DNA of 64,000 nt from Porticoccus sp002341315 (lineage in GTDB: Bacteria > Pseudomonadota > Gammaproteobacteria > Pseudomonadales > Porticoccaceae): the NCBI RefSeq assembly GCF_047634355.1, contig NZ_JBLIAL010000002.1; one strand, 5' to 3'. The first letter of the stretch is position 1. The number at the start of each line of letters is the position of its first letter. Made by a program: the position numbers and the translations under genes. The notes under the pieces are model-generated. The model saw only the letters and a list, made by a program, of their open reading frames with translations, had not been told where the DNA came from and did not search any database. Positions 1 to 10,093 of the stretch are shown here, piece after piece.

Positions 1-1
1 A

Positions 2-2080
2 AAAGCGGTTGCTCAGGAGGAGGTCCTGCGAGAGTTTCTTGAAAGTGATGAAGAAGCGCAGGAAATCTGGGAGATGGCGCTTCAGCTTGAGGGCGTCACC
101 CGCAATGTTGGTAAACATGCTGGTGGTGTCGTGATCGCGCCAACCACCCTGACAGATTTTGCGCCCCTGTACTGCGATGAAAACGGCGAGGGGTTGGTAA
201 CCCAGTTTGACAAGGATGATGTGGAGAAAGCGGGTCTGGTGAAATTTGACTTTCTCGGTTTGCGAACACTGACCATTATTGATGGGGCCATCAAAATGGT
301 CAATCAACGTCTGGCAAAGGTCGGTGAACCCCCCATTGCTATTGAGGCAATTCCGCTGGATGACGCAGCAACCTATGGATTGATGCGGCGTGCGGAAACG
401 ACCGCGGTGTTTCAGCTTGAATCCCGGGGAATGAAAGATTTGATCAAGCGGGTGGAGCCTAACTGTTTTGAGGATGTGGTTGCGTTGGTGGCGTTGTTCA
501 GGCCCGGTCCACTGCAGTCCGGTATGGTGGATGATTTCATCAATCGCAAGCACGGTCGCGCTCAGGTGGCCTACCCGGATGCAAAATTTCAGCATGAGTC
601 GCTGAAGCCTGTGCTGGGTCCGACTTACGGTGTCATTGTCTACCAGGAACAGGTCATGCAGATCGCGCAGGTGCTGGCTGGATACACGCTGGGTGGTGCT
701 GACATGTTGCGCCGCGCCATGGGCAAGAAAAAGCCCGAAGAAATGGCCAAGCAGCGCAGTATTTTCGAAGAGGGTGCCCGCCAGCAGGGAATAGATCCCG
801 AACTTGCAGTGAGGATTTTTGACCTTGTTGAAAAGTTTGCCGGTTACGGTTTTAACAAGTCTCACTCCGCCGCTTATGCTTTGCTGGCCTATCAGACGGC
901 GTGGCTGAAAGCCCATTATCCGGCAGAATTTATGGCGGCAGTGTTGTCAGCCGATATGCAGAATACCGACAAAGTGGTGACCTTGATTGATGAATGTCGG
1001 GCGATGGATCTCGTTGTGTTACCACCGGATGTCAATCGCGGTCGATTTGCTTTTACTGTCTCTGATGACAATGAAGTGATTTACGGGCTCGGTGCCATCA
1101 AGGGGCTTGGTGAGGGGCCAGTCAACAGCATTATAGCTGCGCGGGAGGAGGGCGGCTCGTTCAGCGACCTGTTTGATTTTTGTGCCCGCGTTGATGGCCA
1201 CAAGCTCAATAAGCGAGCCCTGGAGGCTTTGATACGTTGCGGGGCTCTGGATGCCATCGGACCAACGGGAGAGATCGGCTATCGCCGGGCAGTGATGCTG
1301 GCAGCCAGTGAAGAAGCTGTGAAAATGGCTGAGCAAAATTCCCGTAATACCGATTCCGGCATGACAGATCTATTCGGTGACACACCCCGGGAAAGTGCCC
1401 CGGAAATTGGTTATCAGAGCTTTCAACAGCAGCGGGGGCTCAGTGCCAAGGAGCGCCTGCGGAGTGAGAAAGAAACGCTGGGCCTCTATCTTACCGGGCA
1501 CCCGGTTGATGAATATCTGGAGGAATTGAAGCATTTTGTGCAAAGCCGCATAGCCGATCTTAAACCAGACAAGAAGAGTCAACTGGTGGCCGGCCTTGTG
1601 GTCGGTATGCGGGTCATTAAAACCCGGCGGGGAGACAACATGGCTGTGATTACACTGGATGATCGCAGTGGACGCATTGAAGTGGCCATCTTCGCTGATG
1701 CCTACAAGGCCCATCGCGATAAAATTGAGAAGGATGCTTTGTTGGTGGTCGAAGGTCAGGTCGCTGAAGACGACTACACCGGTGGCCTGAAAATGCGGGC
1801 TGATCATGTCAGGAACCTTTTCGAGGCTCGGGTCAATTATCTCAAGGCCATTTCCCTGGATATCAATCAGGAGAAACTTGGCAGTACCTGTCTCGATCAA
1901 CTGGCCGACATTATGTTGCCGTTCCGTGACGGAAGCTGCCCGGTAAGAATTAACTATCAATCAAGTACCGCCTCGGGAGAAATTATGCTGGGGGAGCACT
2001 GGGCGGTATCGCCGGAGGACGATTTGTTGCACAAATTGAGGGAGTTGTTGGGTAACAATGGCATTCATCTCCGATTCTAG
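2..2080 (+). CDS. dnaE: DNA polymerase III subunit alpha, C-terminal part (5' end outside window)
   Basis: Catalytic subunit of the replicative DNA polymerase. The reading frame is open from base 2, so about 692 C-terminal residues of a protein usually near 1,160 aa are present. The motif RNVGKHAGGVVIAP lies at about 98-140, and the FDFLGLRTL stretch carrying the third catalytic aspartate (codon 248-250) follows. Next come the finger region with GKKKPEEM, the helix-hairpin-helix segment (FNKSHSAAYA) and an OB-fold (about 1580-1800, VVGMRVIKTRRGD). The end is followed 88 bp later by accA, the usual gammaproteobacterial order. The family assignment is certain; the first two catalytic aspartates lie outside the window. 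Confidence 0.97.
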   Translation, partial: KAVAQEEVLREFLESDEEAQEIWEMALQLEGVTRNVGKHAGGVVIAPTTLTDFAPLYCDENGEGLVTQFDKDDVEKAGLVKFDFLGLRTLTIIDGAIKMVNQRLAKVGEPPIAIEAIPLDDAATYGLMRRAETTAVFQLESRGMKDLIKRVEPNCFEDVVALVALFRPGPLQSGMVDDFINRKHGRAQVAYPDAKFQHESLKPVLGPTYGVIVYQEQVMQIAQVLAGYTLGGADMLRRAMGKKKPEEMAKQRSIFEEGARQQGIDPELAVRIFDLVEKFAGYGFNKSHSAAYALLAYQTAWLKAHYPAEFMAAVLSADMQNTDKVVTLIDECRAMDLVVLPPDVNRGRFAFTVSDDNEVIYGLGAIKGLGEGPVNSIIAAREEGGSFSDLFDFCARVDGHKLNKRALEALIRCGALDAIGPTGEIGYRRAVMLAASEEAVKMAEQNSRNTDSGMTDLFGDTPRESAPEIGYQSFQQQRGLSAKERLRSEKETLGLYLTGHPVDEYLEELKHFVQSRIADLKPDKKSQLVAGLVVGMRVIKTRRGDNMAVITLDDRSGRIEVAIFADAYKAHRDKIEKDALLVVEGQVAEDDYTGGLKMRADHVRNLFEARVNYLKAISLDINQEKLGSTCLDQLADIMLPFRDGSCPVRINYQSSTASGEIMLGEHWAVSPEDDLLHKLRELLGNNGIHLRF

Positions 2081-2168
2081 CCGGGTATGCATAACTTCCC
2101 GCTGCCATTACAATTGCCGTATGTCTGCCCAGAGATGGCTGTAATCCAATTCCACGGACAAAAAATCT

Positions 2169-3119
2169 ATGAATCTCAATTACCTCGATTTTGAGCAACC
2201 CATTGCAGAACTTGAAGCAAAGATTGAAGAGTTGCAGCTGGTTGGCAATGACAACGAGCTGAATATTACCGACGAGGTAGCCAAACTCCGTGACAAAAGT
2301 CGGCGGTTGACAGAGAAGATCTATTCCGACCTTTCGGCGTGGCAGATTGTACAGGTGGCCCGTCATCCCCAGCGCCCGTACACCCTGGACTACATCAGTC
2401 GGATTTTTACGGAGTTTGAGGAGCTGCACGGTGATCGGCACTTTGGCGATGACAGAGCCATTGTCGGAGGGGTTGCCCGTCTAGATGGCAAACCGGTGAT
2501 GGTTATCGGCGAGGAGAAGGGTCGCGGTGTGACAGAGAAAGTCTATCGCAATTTCGGAATGCCAAAACCGGAGGGTTATCGCAAGGCATTGCGCCTGATG
2601 GAGATGGCTGAACGCTTTAAAATGCCTGTACTGACATTGATTGATACGCCGGGAGCATACCCCGGTATAGACTCTGAAGAACGCGGTATCAGTGAGGCGA
2701 TCGCTCAAAACCTTGCAGTAATGTCACGCCTTAAAACGCCGATTATCTGCACAGTTATCGGTGAAGGCAGCTCCGGTGGTGCGCTGGCGATTGGTGTCGG
2801 CGATTACCTGAACATGCTGCAATACGCTACGTATTTTGTGATCTCGCCTGAGGGGTGTGCCAATATTATCTGGAAAACGTCTGCCAAGGCCCCGGATGCC
2901 GCTGAAGCGATGGGTGTCACATCCTCTGTATTGCAAGAACTGGGCATCATTGATGAAACCATCCCGGAGCCAATGGGTGGCGCGCATCGGGATATTGAGG
3001 CCATGGCCAATACGCTCAGGGAGCGGTTATCCCAGCAAGTTGATCAACTATTGGAGACCCCAATAGATGCTCTTCTGGAAAAGCGTTACGAGAGGCTGAT
3101 GAGTTACGGGAACTCCTGA
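2169..3119 (+). CDS. accA: Acetyl-CoA carboxylase carboxyltransferase subunit alpha
   Basis: Forms with AccD the carboxyltransferase that moves carboxyl from biotin to acetyl-CoA, making malonyl-CoA for fatty acid synthesis in the cytoplasm. At 316 aa it matches the family length (about 319). The N-terminal helical part is followed by the crotonase-like carboxyltransferase core with GEEKGRGV (about residues 116-123), DTPGAYPG and GEGSSGGAL (about residue 198), the oxyanion/CoA-binding loop. The ATG is the only reasonable start for a full-length protein. It sits directly downstream of dnaE, as in Escherichia and Pseudomonas. Confidence 0.97.
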   Translation: MNLNYLDFEQPIAELEAKIEELQLVGNDNELNITDEVAKLRDKSRRLTEKIYSDLSAWQIVQVARHPQRPYTLDYISRIFTEFEELHGDRHFGDDRAIVGGVARLDGKPVMVIGEEKGRGVTEKVYRNFGMPKPEGYRKALRLMEMAERFKMPVLTLIDTPGAYPGIDSEERGISEAIAQNLAVMSRLKTPIICTVIGEGSSGGALAIGVGDYLNMLQYATYFVISPEGCANIIWKTSAKAPDAAEAMGVTSSVLQELGIIDETIPEPMGGAHRDIEAMANTLRERLSQQVDQLLETPIDALLEKRYERLMSYGNS

Positions 3120-3187
3120 AAATATTATTCACTATAAAGGCATTATATCGGGCAACCCTCGCCTGGTGGATCGGAGCGTGGTATCGC

Positions 3188-4528
3188 TTATTTGTGGTGG
3201 GCGGAGAGCACAACCAGTGTGCCAACCCTTTGTCCTCTCAATTCTATGGGAAGGCGTAGCTGTTCGAGAAGCCAGGAAGGTGTATGGGCGGGGGCATCCG
3301 GCATTTCGAGATCCAGTGCAGGCAACCTGCATTGAGGCGTGAGCACCAAGTCTGCTCCGAGTATTTTCAGGGTGGTATGTGCCTGGTTGTTGGCTTTTAC
3401 CAGCCGACCCCGACGATCAAAGGCCAGTAAGCCTTCGGTTTTCCAGCCCAAGAACATGGTCCTGGTCGCCTCTATAACGTGGTTGCGGGATTTAAAATAC
3501 TCCTTCGCCAGATTGGACTCAATGAGCCGCGCAGCCATAATGGCGAAATCCAGGGCATTGCTCTGATAGCTGTCCGTCAGTCCGGATAAGTCGACCGCTC
3601 CCAACACCCGGCCATCGTGCGGATCCCTGATAACATCTGCGGAGCAGGTCCAGTGCTTGATACCTGCGCAGAAGTGTTCTGCACCATACAGCTGAACAGG
3701 TTCGGCTGCCGCCAATGCCGTGCCGATCGCATTGGTACCCGCCGTTTTTTCATCCCAGACCCCACCCTGAATCAAGTTGATGTCGCTGGCATGACTCAGC
3801 ACATTGTCATCCGCATGAATATCGAGAATGAGCCCCTCTGAATCGGCCAGAAGGATCAGGCTGTTCGAGCGAAACAGCACTTCTGAAGCACGCTTCATGA
3901 TAGGTTGGGCAGCACGCATGAGATCTGTCTGTAGAAAACGACGATATTCAAGCAGACTATTATCGCTAATCAAGGGTGCATGTTGTAACTCCGGATCAAT
4001 ATGTGATTGTTGGCAACGGCGCCAGGAATCCTCGACCACCGGCCTGATAAAATCACTGGGATAAGATTGGTCGACGACAAATTTTTCCCAGACCGACAAC
4101 AGTTGATTGTGCTGTTCCGGGTTGCTCAGCATCTGTGTGCGATCACGCATTTGTGCAGTGGCCAAGGCGGCCTGCTCTCGGGTATAAAAACGATTATTCT
4201 GGACGAAGCCGGAAATTACACCGGGTTTTACTGAGTCGACCTTGCCATTTTTCTGGCGGGAAACAATCAGTTCTGCGGGCAGGCCATCCAGAACATGCAT
4301 GGGTGCCTCGCTGCCGTTGGGAAATTTTGAAGGGTGAACCGTGGCAGTTTCCATATCGTAAAATGCCGGCCTGAAACCCCAGGCCCGGCTTTCTTCGCTG
4401 ATGCCTCCGGTGCCGCGGAATGCATCATTTTCATCCCGCAGTGCTTCGACTGTTAGTTCGCCTTTGTAGAGTTTCCGCCCTTTTTTTGGGGGCTTGCTCT
4501 CTTCTTTTTGTGAATAATTGGCAGACAT
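3188..4528 (-). CDS. AcoR-like GAF sensor protein without sigma-54 or HTH output domain
   Basis: 446 aa. Residues about 1-130 form a small conserved-looking domain (GGISEESRAWGFRPAFYD, then FYTREQAA) that I do not recognise by name. Residues about 145-340 resemble the N-terminal sensory part of acetoin-regulator AcoR family activators (VEDSWRRCQ, GTNAIGTAL, HWTCSADVIRDP), i.e. a GAF domain. Residues about 345-446 look PAS-like (GLLAFDRRGRLVKANNQA). AcoR-type activators continue into an AAA+ sigma-54 domain and an HTH; here the protein stops after the PAS-like part, 69 bp from the accA end, and no such domain follows. It is transcribed divergently from tilS. Its function is unknown; it may be a ligand sensor acting through a partner. 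Confidence 0.85.
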   Translation of the reverse strand: MSANYSQKEESKPPKKGRKLYKGELTVEALRDENDAFRGTGGISEESRAWGFRPAFYDMETATVHPSKFPNGSEAPMHVLDGLPAELIVSRQKNGKVDSVKPGVISGFVQNNRFYTREQAALATAQMRDRTQMLSNPEQHNQLLSVWEKFVVDQSYPSDFIRPVVEDSWRRCQQSHIDPELQHAPLISDNSLLEYRRFLQTDLMRAAQPIMKRASEVLFRSNSLILLADSEGLILDIHADDNVLSHASDINLIQGGVWDEKTAGTNAIGTALAAAEPVQLYGAEHFCAGIKHWTCSADVIRDPHDGRVLGAVDLSGLTDSYQSNALDFAIMAARLIESNLAKEYFKSRNHVIEATRTMFLGWKTEGLLAFDRRGRLVKANNQAHTTLKILGADLVLTPQCRLPALDLEMPDAPAHTPSWLLEQLRLPIELRGQRVGTLVVLSAHHK

Positions 4529-4712
4529 GGGGAAATACCTCTAGCCCAACGTAAACCATATAAAAATTTACGTCTCTGTAAAAGTATAGACTAGCAAGCT
4601 CGCTTATCGTTGACAGCGTTCATTTGCCAGACAGGATTGTGGCGAACCGGTAGCCTTGCCTTGGCTGACGCTAGCCATTAACGTGGGGAACTGACTTCCA
4701 CAGATATCAACC

Positions 4713-6044
4713 ATGACCTATACCCCAGATCTCCTTGTTTCCTATTTGCCCAGGCTGCGTGGGGCCAGCCATTGCTATGTAGGTTATAGCGGTGGTCTCG
4801 ATTCTCATGTTCTGCTCGTGTCGCTCGTCAGGCTTTTGGGGGAAAATGCGGTCAGTGCCATTCATGTCAATCATCAGTTATCGGCAAATGCGGAAAGCTG
4901 GGAACAGCATTGTCAGAAGGTTTGTGATGGGCTCGGAGTGACCTTAAGCATCGAGCAGGCTTCTGTCATTGTGAGCGGTCAAGGTGTTGAGGAGGCAGCC
5001 CGAACTGCCCGCTATAGGGCTTTTGAAAAACTTCTCCCTCAGGATTCCCTGTTGCTGCTGGGTCACCATGCCGATGACCAGGTTGAAACAGTGCTCTATC
5101 GGCTGCTGCGAGGCAGTGGGCCGAGAGGCCTGGCCGGAATGCCTGCCTCGCGCCACTTGGGTAATGCAGAGTTATTGAGACCACTGTTACCTTTCTCCCG
5201 ATCGGACCTGGAGCAATATGCCCTTACTGAAGGATTGGTCTGGATAGAAGATGAGAGCAATGAAGATGTGTCCTTTGACCGCAACTTTCTGCGCCACAAA
5301 GTGATCCCGGCTCTGGCTGAGCGCTGGCCGGACTACGCCACAAGGGTCGCCCACAGCGCCCGACTGTGTCGTGAGAGTGATCAGTTATCCGATATGCTGG
5401 CAGCACAGGATTTGATCGCCGTCTATGAACACAGGGAACGGCTGGGGTGGAGTATCAGTCTCGAGGCGTTGATGTCTTTTGATGAGTTGCGCCAGGCAAA
5501 CCTGTTGCGACACTGGGCGAGCCGACATGATCTGGCACAGCCGGGTCATAAAATCATTGATGCTGTACTTCACGAGTTGTTGCCTGCAAAAGCTGATGCC
5601 GAACCGCTGGTAAGCTGGGCGGGGATTCAGTTGCGCCGGTACCAGCGCCGTCTTTTTTTGCTGCCCAGTGCCCCCGATATCCCTGACCATCTACCGATCT
5701 CGTTTCAATGGGATGGCCGGGGTACGTTGGAATTGCCAGATAAGAGCACATTGAGCTTTCGTCTGGAGCAGGGACGTGGGATCAGGTTGAAGACAGATAT
5801 TGATACCTTTGAGGTGCGTTTTCGCAATGGTAGTGAACGCTGCAAGCCGGTCGGGCGCAGCGCGTCCAATACACTCAAAAAGTTGTTTCAGGAATATGGT
5901 CTGGAGCCCTGGTTGCGTGGCCGGATACCCCTGCTTTATCGCGATGATGTATTAGTGGCAGTTGGTGATTTGTGGGTTTGCGAGGGCTTTCAGGTGCCCC
6001 CGGATGAGCAGGGTTGCTCGGTGCAATGGGACTTCAGCTTGTAA
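4713..6044 (+). CDS. tilS: tRNA(Ile)-lysidine synthetase
   Basis: Converts C34 of the tRNA-Ile CAU anticodon to lysidine with ATP and lysine, so that the tRNA reads AUA and is charged with Ile. The PP-loop motif SGGLDS is at residues 26-31, HHADDQVET follows in the N-terminal ATPase domain, and the C-terminal TilS domain contains RFRNGSERCKPVGR and LKKLFQEYGLEPWLRGRIPL. 443 aa is the normal length of the long gammaproteobacterial form. It lies between accA and pyrG as in Pseudomonas, where accA and tilS are adjacent; here the GAF regulator intervenes. Confidence 0.96.
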   Translation: MTYTPDLLVSYLPRLRGASHCYVGYSGGLDSHVLLVSLVRLLGENAVSAIHVNHQLSANAESWEQHCQKVCDGLGVTLSIEQASVIVSGQGVEEAARTARYRAFEKLLPQDSLLLLGHHADDQVETVLYRLLRGSGPRGLAGMPASRHLGNAELLRPLLPFSRSDLEQYALTEGLVWIEDESNEDVSFDRNFLRHKVIPALAERWPDYATRVAHSARLCRESDQLSDMLAAQDLIAVYEHRERLGWSISLEALMSFDELRQANLLRHWASRHDLAQPGHKIIDAVLHELLPAKADAEPLVSWAGIQLRRYQRRLFLLPSAPDIPDHLPISFQWDGRGTLELPDKSTLSFRLEQGRGIRLKTDIDTFEVRFRNGSERCKPVGRSASNTLKKLFQEYGLEPWLRGRIPLLYRDDVLVAVGDLWVCEGFQVPPDEQGCSVQWDFSL

Positions 6045-6227
6045 TATTCATTGAGCGATTCAAGGGTTTCTGGTAGTCTGATTCCCCATCTCGAAACCGG
6101 TGGGCGTCACTCTGAATCATCTCCTGATTAAATAAAAAAGCGCTCTATTTTTCATAAGCATACCTGTTCTGTTTGGTATGAGTTCGGCATTCTTGACGCA
6201 GTATCCAAAATGTTCGGAAGGGTCTAA

Positions 6228-7853
6228 ATGACACGTTATATTTTTGTTACCGGCGGTGTTGTATCTTCCTTGGGGAAGGGTATCGCTTCGGCATCACTGG
6301 GCTCGATTCTGGAGGCCCATGGCCTCAGTGTCACTATCCTGAAGCTCGATCCCTATCTCAATGTCGATCCCGGCACAATGAGCCCGTTTCAGCACGGCGA
6401 GGTTTTTGTCACCGAAGATGGTGCTGAAACAGATCTTGACCTCGGTCACTACGAGCGCTTTCTCTCCTCCAAGATGAACAAGCGCAACAATTTCACGAGC
6501 GGCAAAGTCTACGAAACAATTCTGCGTCGCGAACGCCGTGGGGACTTTCTGGGGGGTACTGTTCAGGTCATCCCCCATGTGACGGACGAGATTAAACGCC
6601 GGGTGCTGGCCGGTGGCGAAGGTGTCGATGTTGCCATTGTGGAAATTGGTGGCACGGTCGGCGATATCGAATCACAGCCCTTCCTTGAAGCCGTTCGCCA
6701 GTTGAAGCTGGAGCTGGGCTCCAGTCGTTCCATTCTTATTCATCTGACACTGGTACCCTATATTGCAACGGCGGGAGAAACAAAAACCAAACCGACCCAG
6801 CACTCCGTCAAAGAATTGCGCTCCATAGGCCTGTCACCGGATATTTTACTGTGTCGGTGCGAAGTTGAGTTGGATGAAGGACAGCGCAAAAAGATATCTC
6901 TTTTCACCAATGTGGAAGAGAGAGCTGTGGTGCCGTTGCTGGATGCGCGAACGATTTATGCCATCCCCAGAGATTTACAGCGTCGCGGCCTTGATCAAAT
7001 CGTGATGGAGAAGCTTCATCTGGAATACAGCGAGGCTGATATCAGCTCCTGGGATTGGGTGGTAGAGAATCAGCTCAACCCAAAACATCAGGTGACCATT
7101 GCCATGGTTGGCAAATATATGGAGCTTCTGGACGCCTACAAGTCTCTCAACGAGTCGTTGGTTCATGCGGGTATCCGCAACCAGACCAAGGTGAATGTTC
7201 GTTACATTGACTCCGAGGATCTCGACAATGATCTGGAACTGCTGACCGGTGTCAATGGCATACTGGTGCCAGGTGGTTTCGGAATCCGTGGTGTTGAGGG
7301 CAAAGTCAAAGCCGTCAGGTATGCCCGGGAGCACAAAATTCCCTACCTGGGCATCTGCCTTGGTATGCAGGTGGCCATGATTGAGTTTGCCCGCAATGTC
7401 TGCGGTCTGGCCAGAGCAAACAGTACGGAATTTGATCGCGACACGCCTCACCCTGTTATCGGTCTGATCACAGAGTGGATCGACATTGACGGCAAAGTTG
7501 AGGTGCGTGATGAAGATTCGGATCTGGGTGGCACAATGCGGCTCGGTGCCCAGAACAGTTATCTCGTGCCCGGTAGTATGGCGCAGGAAATTTATGGGAC
7601 GGATGTGATATTTGAGCGCCATCGTCATCGCTACGAGGTGAATAATAAATATGTTCAAACACTTCAGGATGCCGGTATGCAGGTGGGTGGCTGGTCTGAA
7701 AACAAGACCCTGGTGGAAACGATAGAGATTCCTGAGCACCCGTGGTTTTTTGCTTGCCAGTTCCATCCGGAATTTACGTCCACACCTCGCAATGGTCACC
7801 CATTGTTCAGTAGTTTTGTGAAAGCGGCATTGACCCATACTGGAGAAAACTGA
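6228..7853 (+). CDS. pyrG: CTP synthase
   Basis: Amidates UTP to CTP with glutamine and ATP, the last step of de novo pyrimidine synthesis. The N-terminal amidoligase domain begins with TGGVVSSLGKG (residues about 8-18). The C-terminal class I glutamine amidotransferase domain has nucleophile Cys377 within LGICLGMQ and the His-Glu pair in HPEFTS near the C-terminus. 541 aa is close to the E. coli enzyme (545). The kdsA start follows after 3 bp, so the pyrG-kdsA-eno group is probably one transcription unit. Confidence 0.98.
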   Translation: MTRYIFVTGGVVSSLGKGIASASLGSILEAHGLSVTILKLDPYLNVDPGTMSPFQHGEVFVTEDGAETDLDLGHYERFLSSKMNKRNNFTSGKVYETILRRERRGDFLGGTVQVIPHVTDEIKRRVLAGGEGVDVAIVEIGGTVGDIESQPFLEAVRQLKLELGSSRSILIHLTLVPYIATAGETKTKPTQHSVKELRSIGLSPDILLCRCEVELDEGQRKKISLFTNVEERAVVPLLDARTIYAIPRDLQRRGLDQIVMEKLHLEYSEADISSWDWVVENQLNPKHQVTIAMVGKYMELLDAYKSLNESLVHAGIRNQTKVNVRYIDSEDLDNDLELLTGVNGILVPGGFGIRGVEGKVKAVRYAREHKIPYLGICLGMQVAMIEFARNVCGLARANSTEFDRDTPHPVIGLITEWIDIDGKVEVRDEDSDLGGTMRLGAQNSYLVPGSMAQEIYGTDVIFERHRHRYEVNNKYVQTLQDAGMQVGGWSENKTLVETIEIPEHPWFFACQFHPEFTSTPRNGHPLFSSFVKAALTHTGEN

Positions 7854-7856
7854 CCG

Positions 7857-8714
7857 GTGAGTGTATCCAGCGTTTCTCTTGAGGTGGGAGGATTACCTGT
7901 TGCAAACAACCGGCCTTTCGTTCTGTTTGGGGGCATGAATGTACTGGAATCTCGCGATCTCGCTCTGCGTGTGGCAGAGACCTATGTAACCGTTACCCGA
8001 AAACTGGGTATCCCCTATGTATTCAAGGCTTCATTTGACAAGGCGAACCGCTCGTCAATCCATTCCTTTCGTGGTCCCGGCCTTGATGAGGGGTTAAAGA
8101 TATTTCAGGAAATTAAAGAAACTTTTGGTGTGCCCCTGATCACCGATGTTCATGAGATTACTCAGGCGGCTCCTGTGGCGGAGGTTTGTGACATTCTTCA
8201 GCTGCCGGCTTTTCTGGCGCGACAGACGGACCTGGTGAAAGCCATGGCGGCAACAGGCGCTGTGATCAATATCAAAAAACCGCAATTTCTCAGCCCCGGG
8301 CAAATGGGCAATATCGTCGAAAAATTCAAGGAGTGCGGCAATCACAGGGTAATGTTGTGTGAGCGGGGTTCCACATTTGGTTACGATAACCTGGTGGTGG
8401 ATATGCTGGGTTTTCGTACCATGAAAGAAGTGGCTAAGGGATTGCCAATTATTTTTGACGTCACCCACGCTCTGCAGTGTCGTGATCCCATGGGCGCCGC
8501 ATCCGGTGGCCGTCGCCATCAGGTTGTCGAGTTGGCGCGGGCCGGTATTGCCGTTGGTCTGGCTGGTTTATTTCTGGAAGCACACCCCGATCCGGACCGG
8601 GCTCGCTGTGATGGTCCCAGTGCATTGCCGCTGGATGCCCTTGAACCTTTTTTACAACAAATAAAAGCCATTGATGATCTGATCAAATCACAGCCTGAAC
8701 TGACTATCGTCTAG
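7857..8714 (+). CDS. kdsA: 3-deoxy-8-phosphooctulonate (KDO-8-P) synthase
   Basis: Condenses phosphoenolpyruvate with arabinose 5-phosphate to KDO-8-phosphate for the LPS inner core. 285 aa with family motifs FVLFGGMNVLESRD, FKASFDKANRSS, ITDVHE, IKKPQFLSP and DVTHALQ. The start is GTG, 3 bp after pyrG; the weak spacing suggests translational coupling to pyrG. Position between pyrG and eno is conserved in gammaproteobacteria. Confidence 0.97.
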   Translation: MSVSSVSLEVGGLPVANNRPFVLFGGMNVLESRDLALRVAETYVTVTRKLGIPYVFKASFDKANRSSIHSFRGPGLDEGLKIFQEIKETFGVPLITDVHEITQAAPVAEVCDILQLPAFLARQTDLVKAMAATGAVINIKKPQFLSPGQMGNIVEKFKECGNHRVMLCERGSTFGYDNLVVDMLGFRTMKEVAKGLPIIFDVTHALQCRDPMGAASGGRRHQVVELARAGIAVGLAGLFLEAHPDPDRARCDGPSALPLDALEPFLQQIKAIDDLIKSQPELTIV

Positions 8715-8786
8715 CACCGCCCGGTGTGTTTAATCGCCCCGTGACGAACGTGTTGACTACGGTTGTCATCTTTTAAGGAAACAGCT

Positions 8787-10076
8787 ATGACTAAAATTTC
8801 TGACATTCACGCCTATGAAGTGCTCGATTCCAGGGGCAACCCTACCATCGAGGCTGATGTCATCCTGGAAGATGGCAGTGTTGGCAGTGCCTGTGCACCG
8901 TCCGGCGCCTCTACCGGTTCAAGGGAGGCGCTGGAGCTGCGCGATGGTGACAAGTCGCGTTATCTGGGTAAAGGCGTGCTGAAGGCGGTGGAGAATGTTA
9001 ATGGTCCTATTCGCACTTTACTGCTGGGCAAAGATGCTTGTCAGCAACGGGAGTTGGACCAATTGATGATCGATGCCGATGGTACCGAGAACAAATCAAC
9101 ATTCGGTGCAAATGCCATTCTGGCCGTGTCACTTGCGGCGGCTAAAGCGGCGGCAGTATCCCGTGGCATGCCGCTCTATGCTCACATTGCTGAATTGAAT
9201 GGTTCGGCCGGCTGCTACAGCATGCCGGTGCCGATGATGAACATCCTGAACGGTGGAGAGCATGCCGATAACAACGTGGATATTCAGGAATTTATGATAC
9301 AGCCTGTTTCGGCAAAAACCTTCACGGAAGCATTGCGTGTTGGCGCAGAGATATTTCATTCGCTCAAAAAAGTCCTCAGTAGCAAAGGGTTGAATACGGC
9401 GGTTGGTGATGAAGGCGGTTTTGCGCCGAATCTTTCATCGAATGCGGAAGCATTGGCCGTTATCAAGGAGGCAGTGCAGGCAGCGGGCTACAAATTGGGT
9501 GTCGATGTCACGCTGGCGCTGGACTGTGCCGCGTCAGAATTCTACCGGGATGGTCAGTACAACCTGTCCGGTGAGGGAAAAAGCTATAGTGCTGAGGGCT
9601 TCAGTGATTTTCTGGCGGAGCTCTGTGATCAATACCCGATAATCTCCATTGAGGATGGTCAGGATGAATCAGATTGGGATGGCTGGAAATACCAGACAGA
9701 AAAACTGGGCAGTCGTGTACAGCTGGTCGGGGATGATTTGTTCGTGACCAATACCAAAATTCTGAAGAAAGGTATTGAGCTGGGTGTGGCAAATTCCATT
9801 TTGATTAAGTTCAATCAAATCGGGTCACTCACCGAAACGCTGGACGCCATAAAAATGGCTAAAAATGCTGGATATTCTGCCGTGATTTCTCATCGGTCGG
9901 GTGAAACCGAGGATACAACTATTGCCGATCTGGCAGTGGCCACGGCAGCGGGTCAGATCAAAACCGGCTCTTTGTGCCGTTCTGATCGGGTGGCCAAGTA
10001 TAACCGCTTGTTGCGTATAGAGGCTGAGCTGGGCAGTCTGGCCCCTTACAATGGCCGTGCAGAATTCAAAGTCTGA
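8787..10076 (+). CDS. eno: Enolase
   Basis: Interconverts 2-phosphoglycerate and phosphoenolpyruvate in glycolysis and is often a degradosome partner of RNase E. The ATG at 8787 follows an AAGGA ribosome site and gives the family N-terminus (DIHAYEVLDSRGNPT); a TTG 24 bp upstream is less likely. 429 aa. Visible motifs are SGASTGSREALELRDGD, MPMMNILNGG-type loop (PVPMMNILNGGEHADNN), DEGGFAPN, SIEDGQDESDWDG (E. coli has SIEDGLDESDWDG) and KFNQIGSLTE with the catalytic lysine. A strong terminator follows. Confidence 0.97.
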   Translation: MTKISDIHAYEVLDSRGNPTIEADVILEDGSVGSACAPSGASTGSREALELRDGDKSRYLGKGVLKAVENVNGPIRTLLLGKDACQQRELDQLMIDADGTENKSTFGANAILAVSLAAAKAAAVSRGMPLYAHIAELNGSAGCYSMPVPMMNILNGGEHADNNVDIQEFMIQPVSAKTFTEALRVGAEIFHSLKKVLSSKGLNTAVGDEGGFAPNLSSNAEALAVIKEAVQAAGYKLGVDVTLALDCAASEFYRDGQYNLSGEGKSYSAEGFSDFLAELCDQYPIISIEDGQDESDWDGWKYQTEKLGSRVQLVGDDLFVTNTKILKKGIELGVANSILIKFNQIGSLTETLDAIKMAKNAGYSAVISHRSGETEDTTIADLAVATAAGQIKTGSLCRSDRVAKYNRLLRIEAELGSLAPYNGRAEFKV

Positions 10077-10093
10077 ATCAGTGGACACTGAGT

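Noticed and set aside
1370..1960. Long minus-strand open frame (196 codons) inside dnaE
   Set aside because: Antisense to a conserved gene, with no features of its own.
6975..7838. Long minus-strand open frame (287 codons) inside pyrG
   Set aside because: Antisense shadow of a highly conserved coding region.
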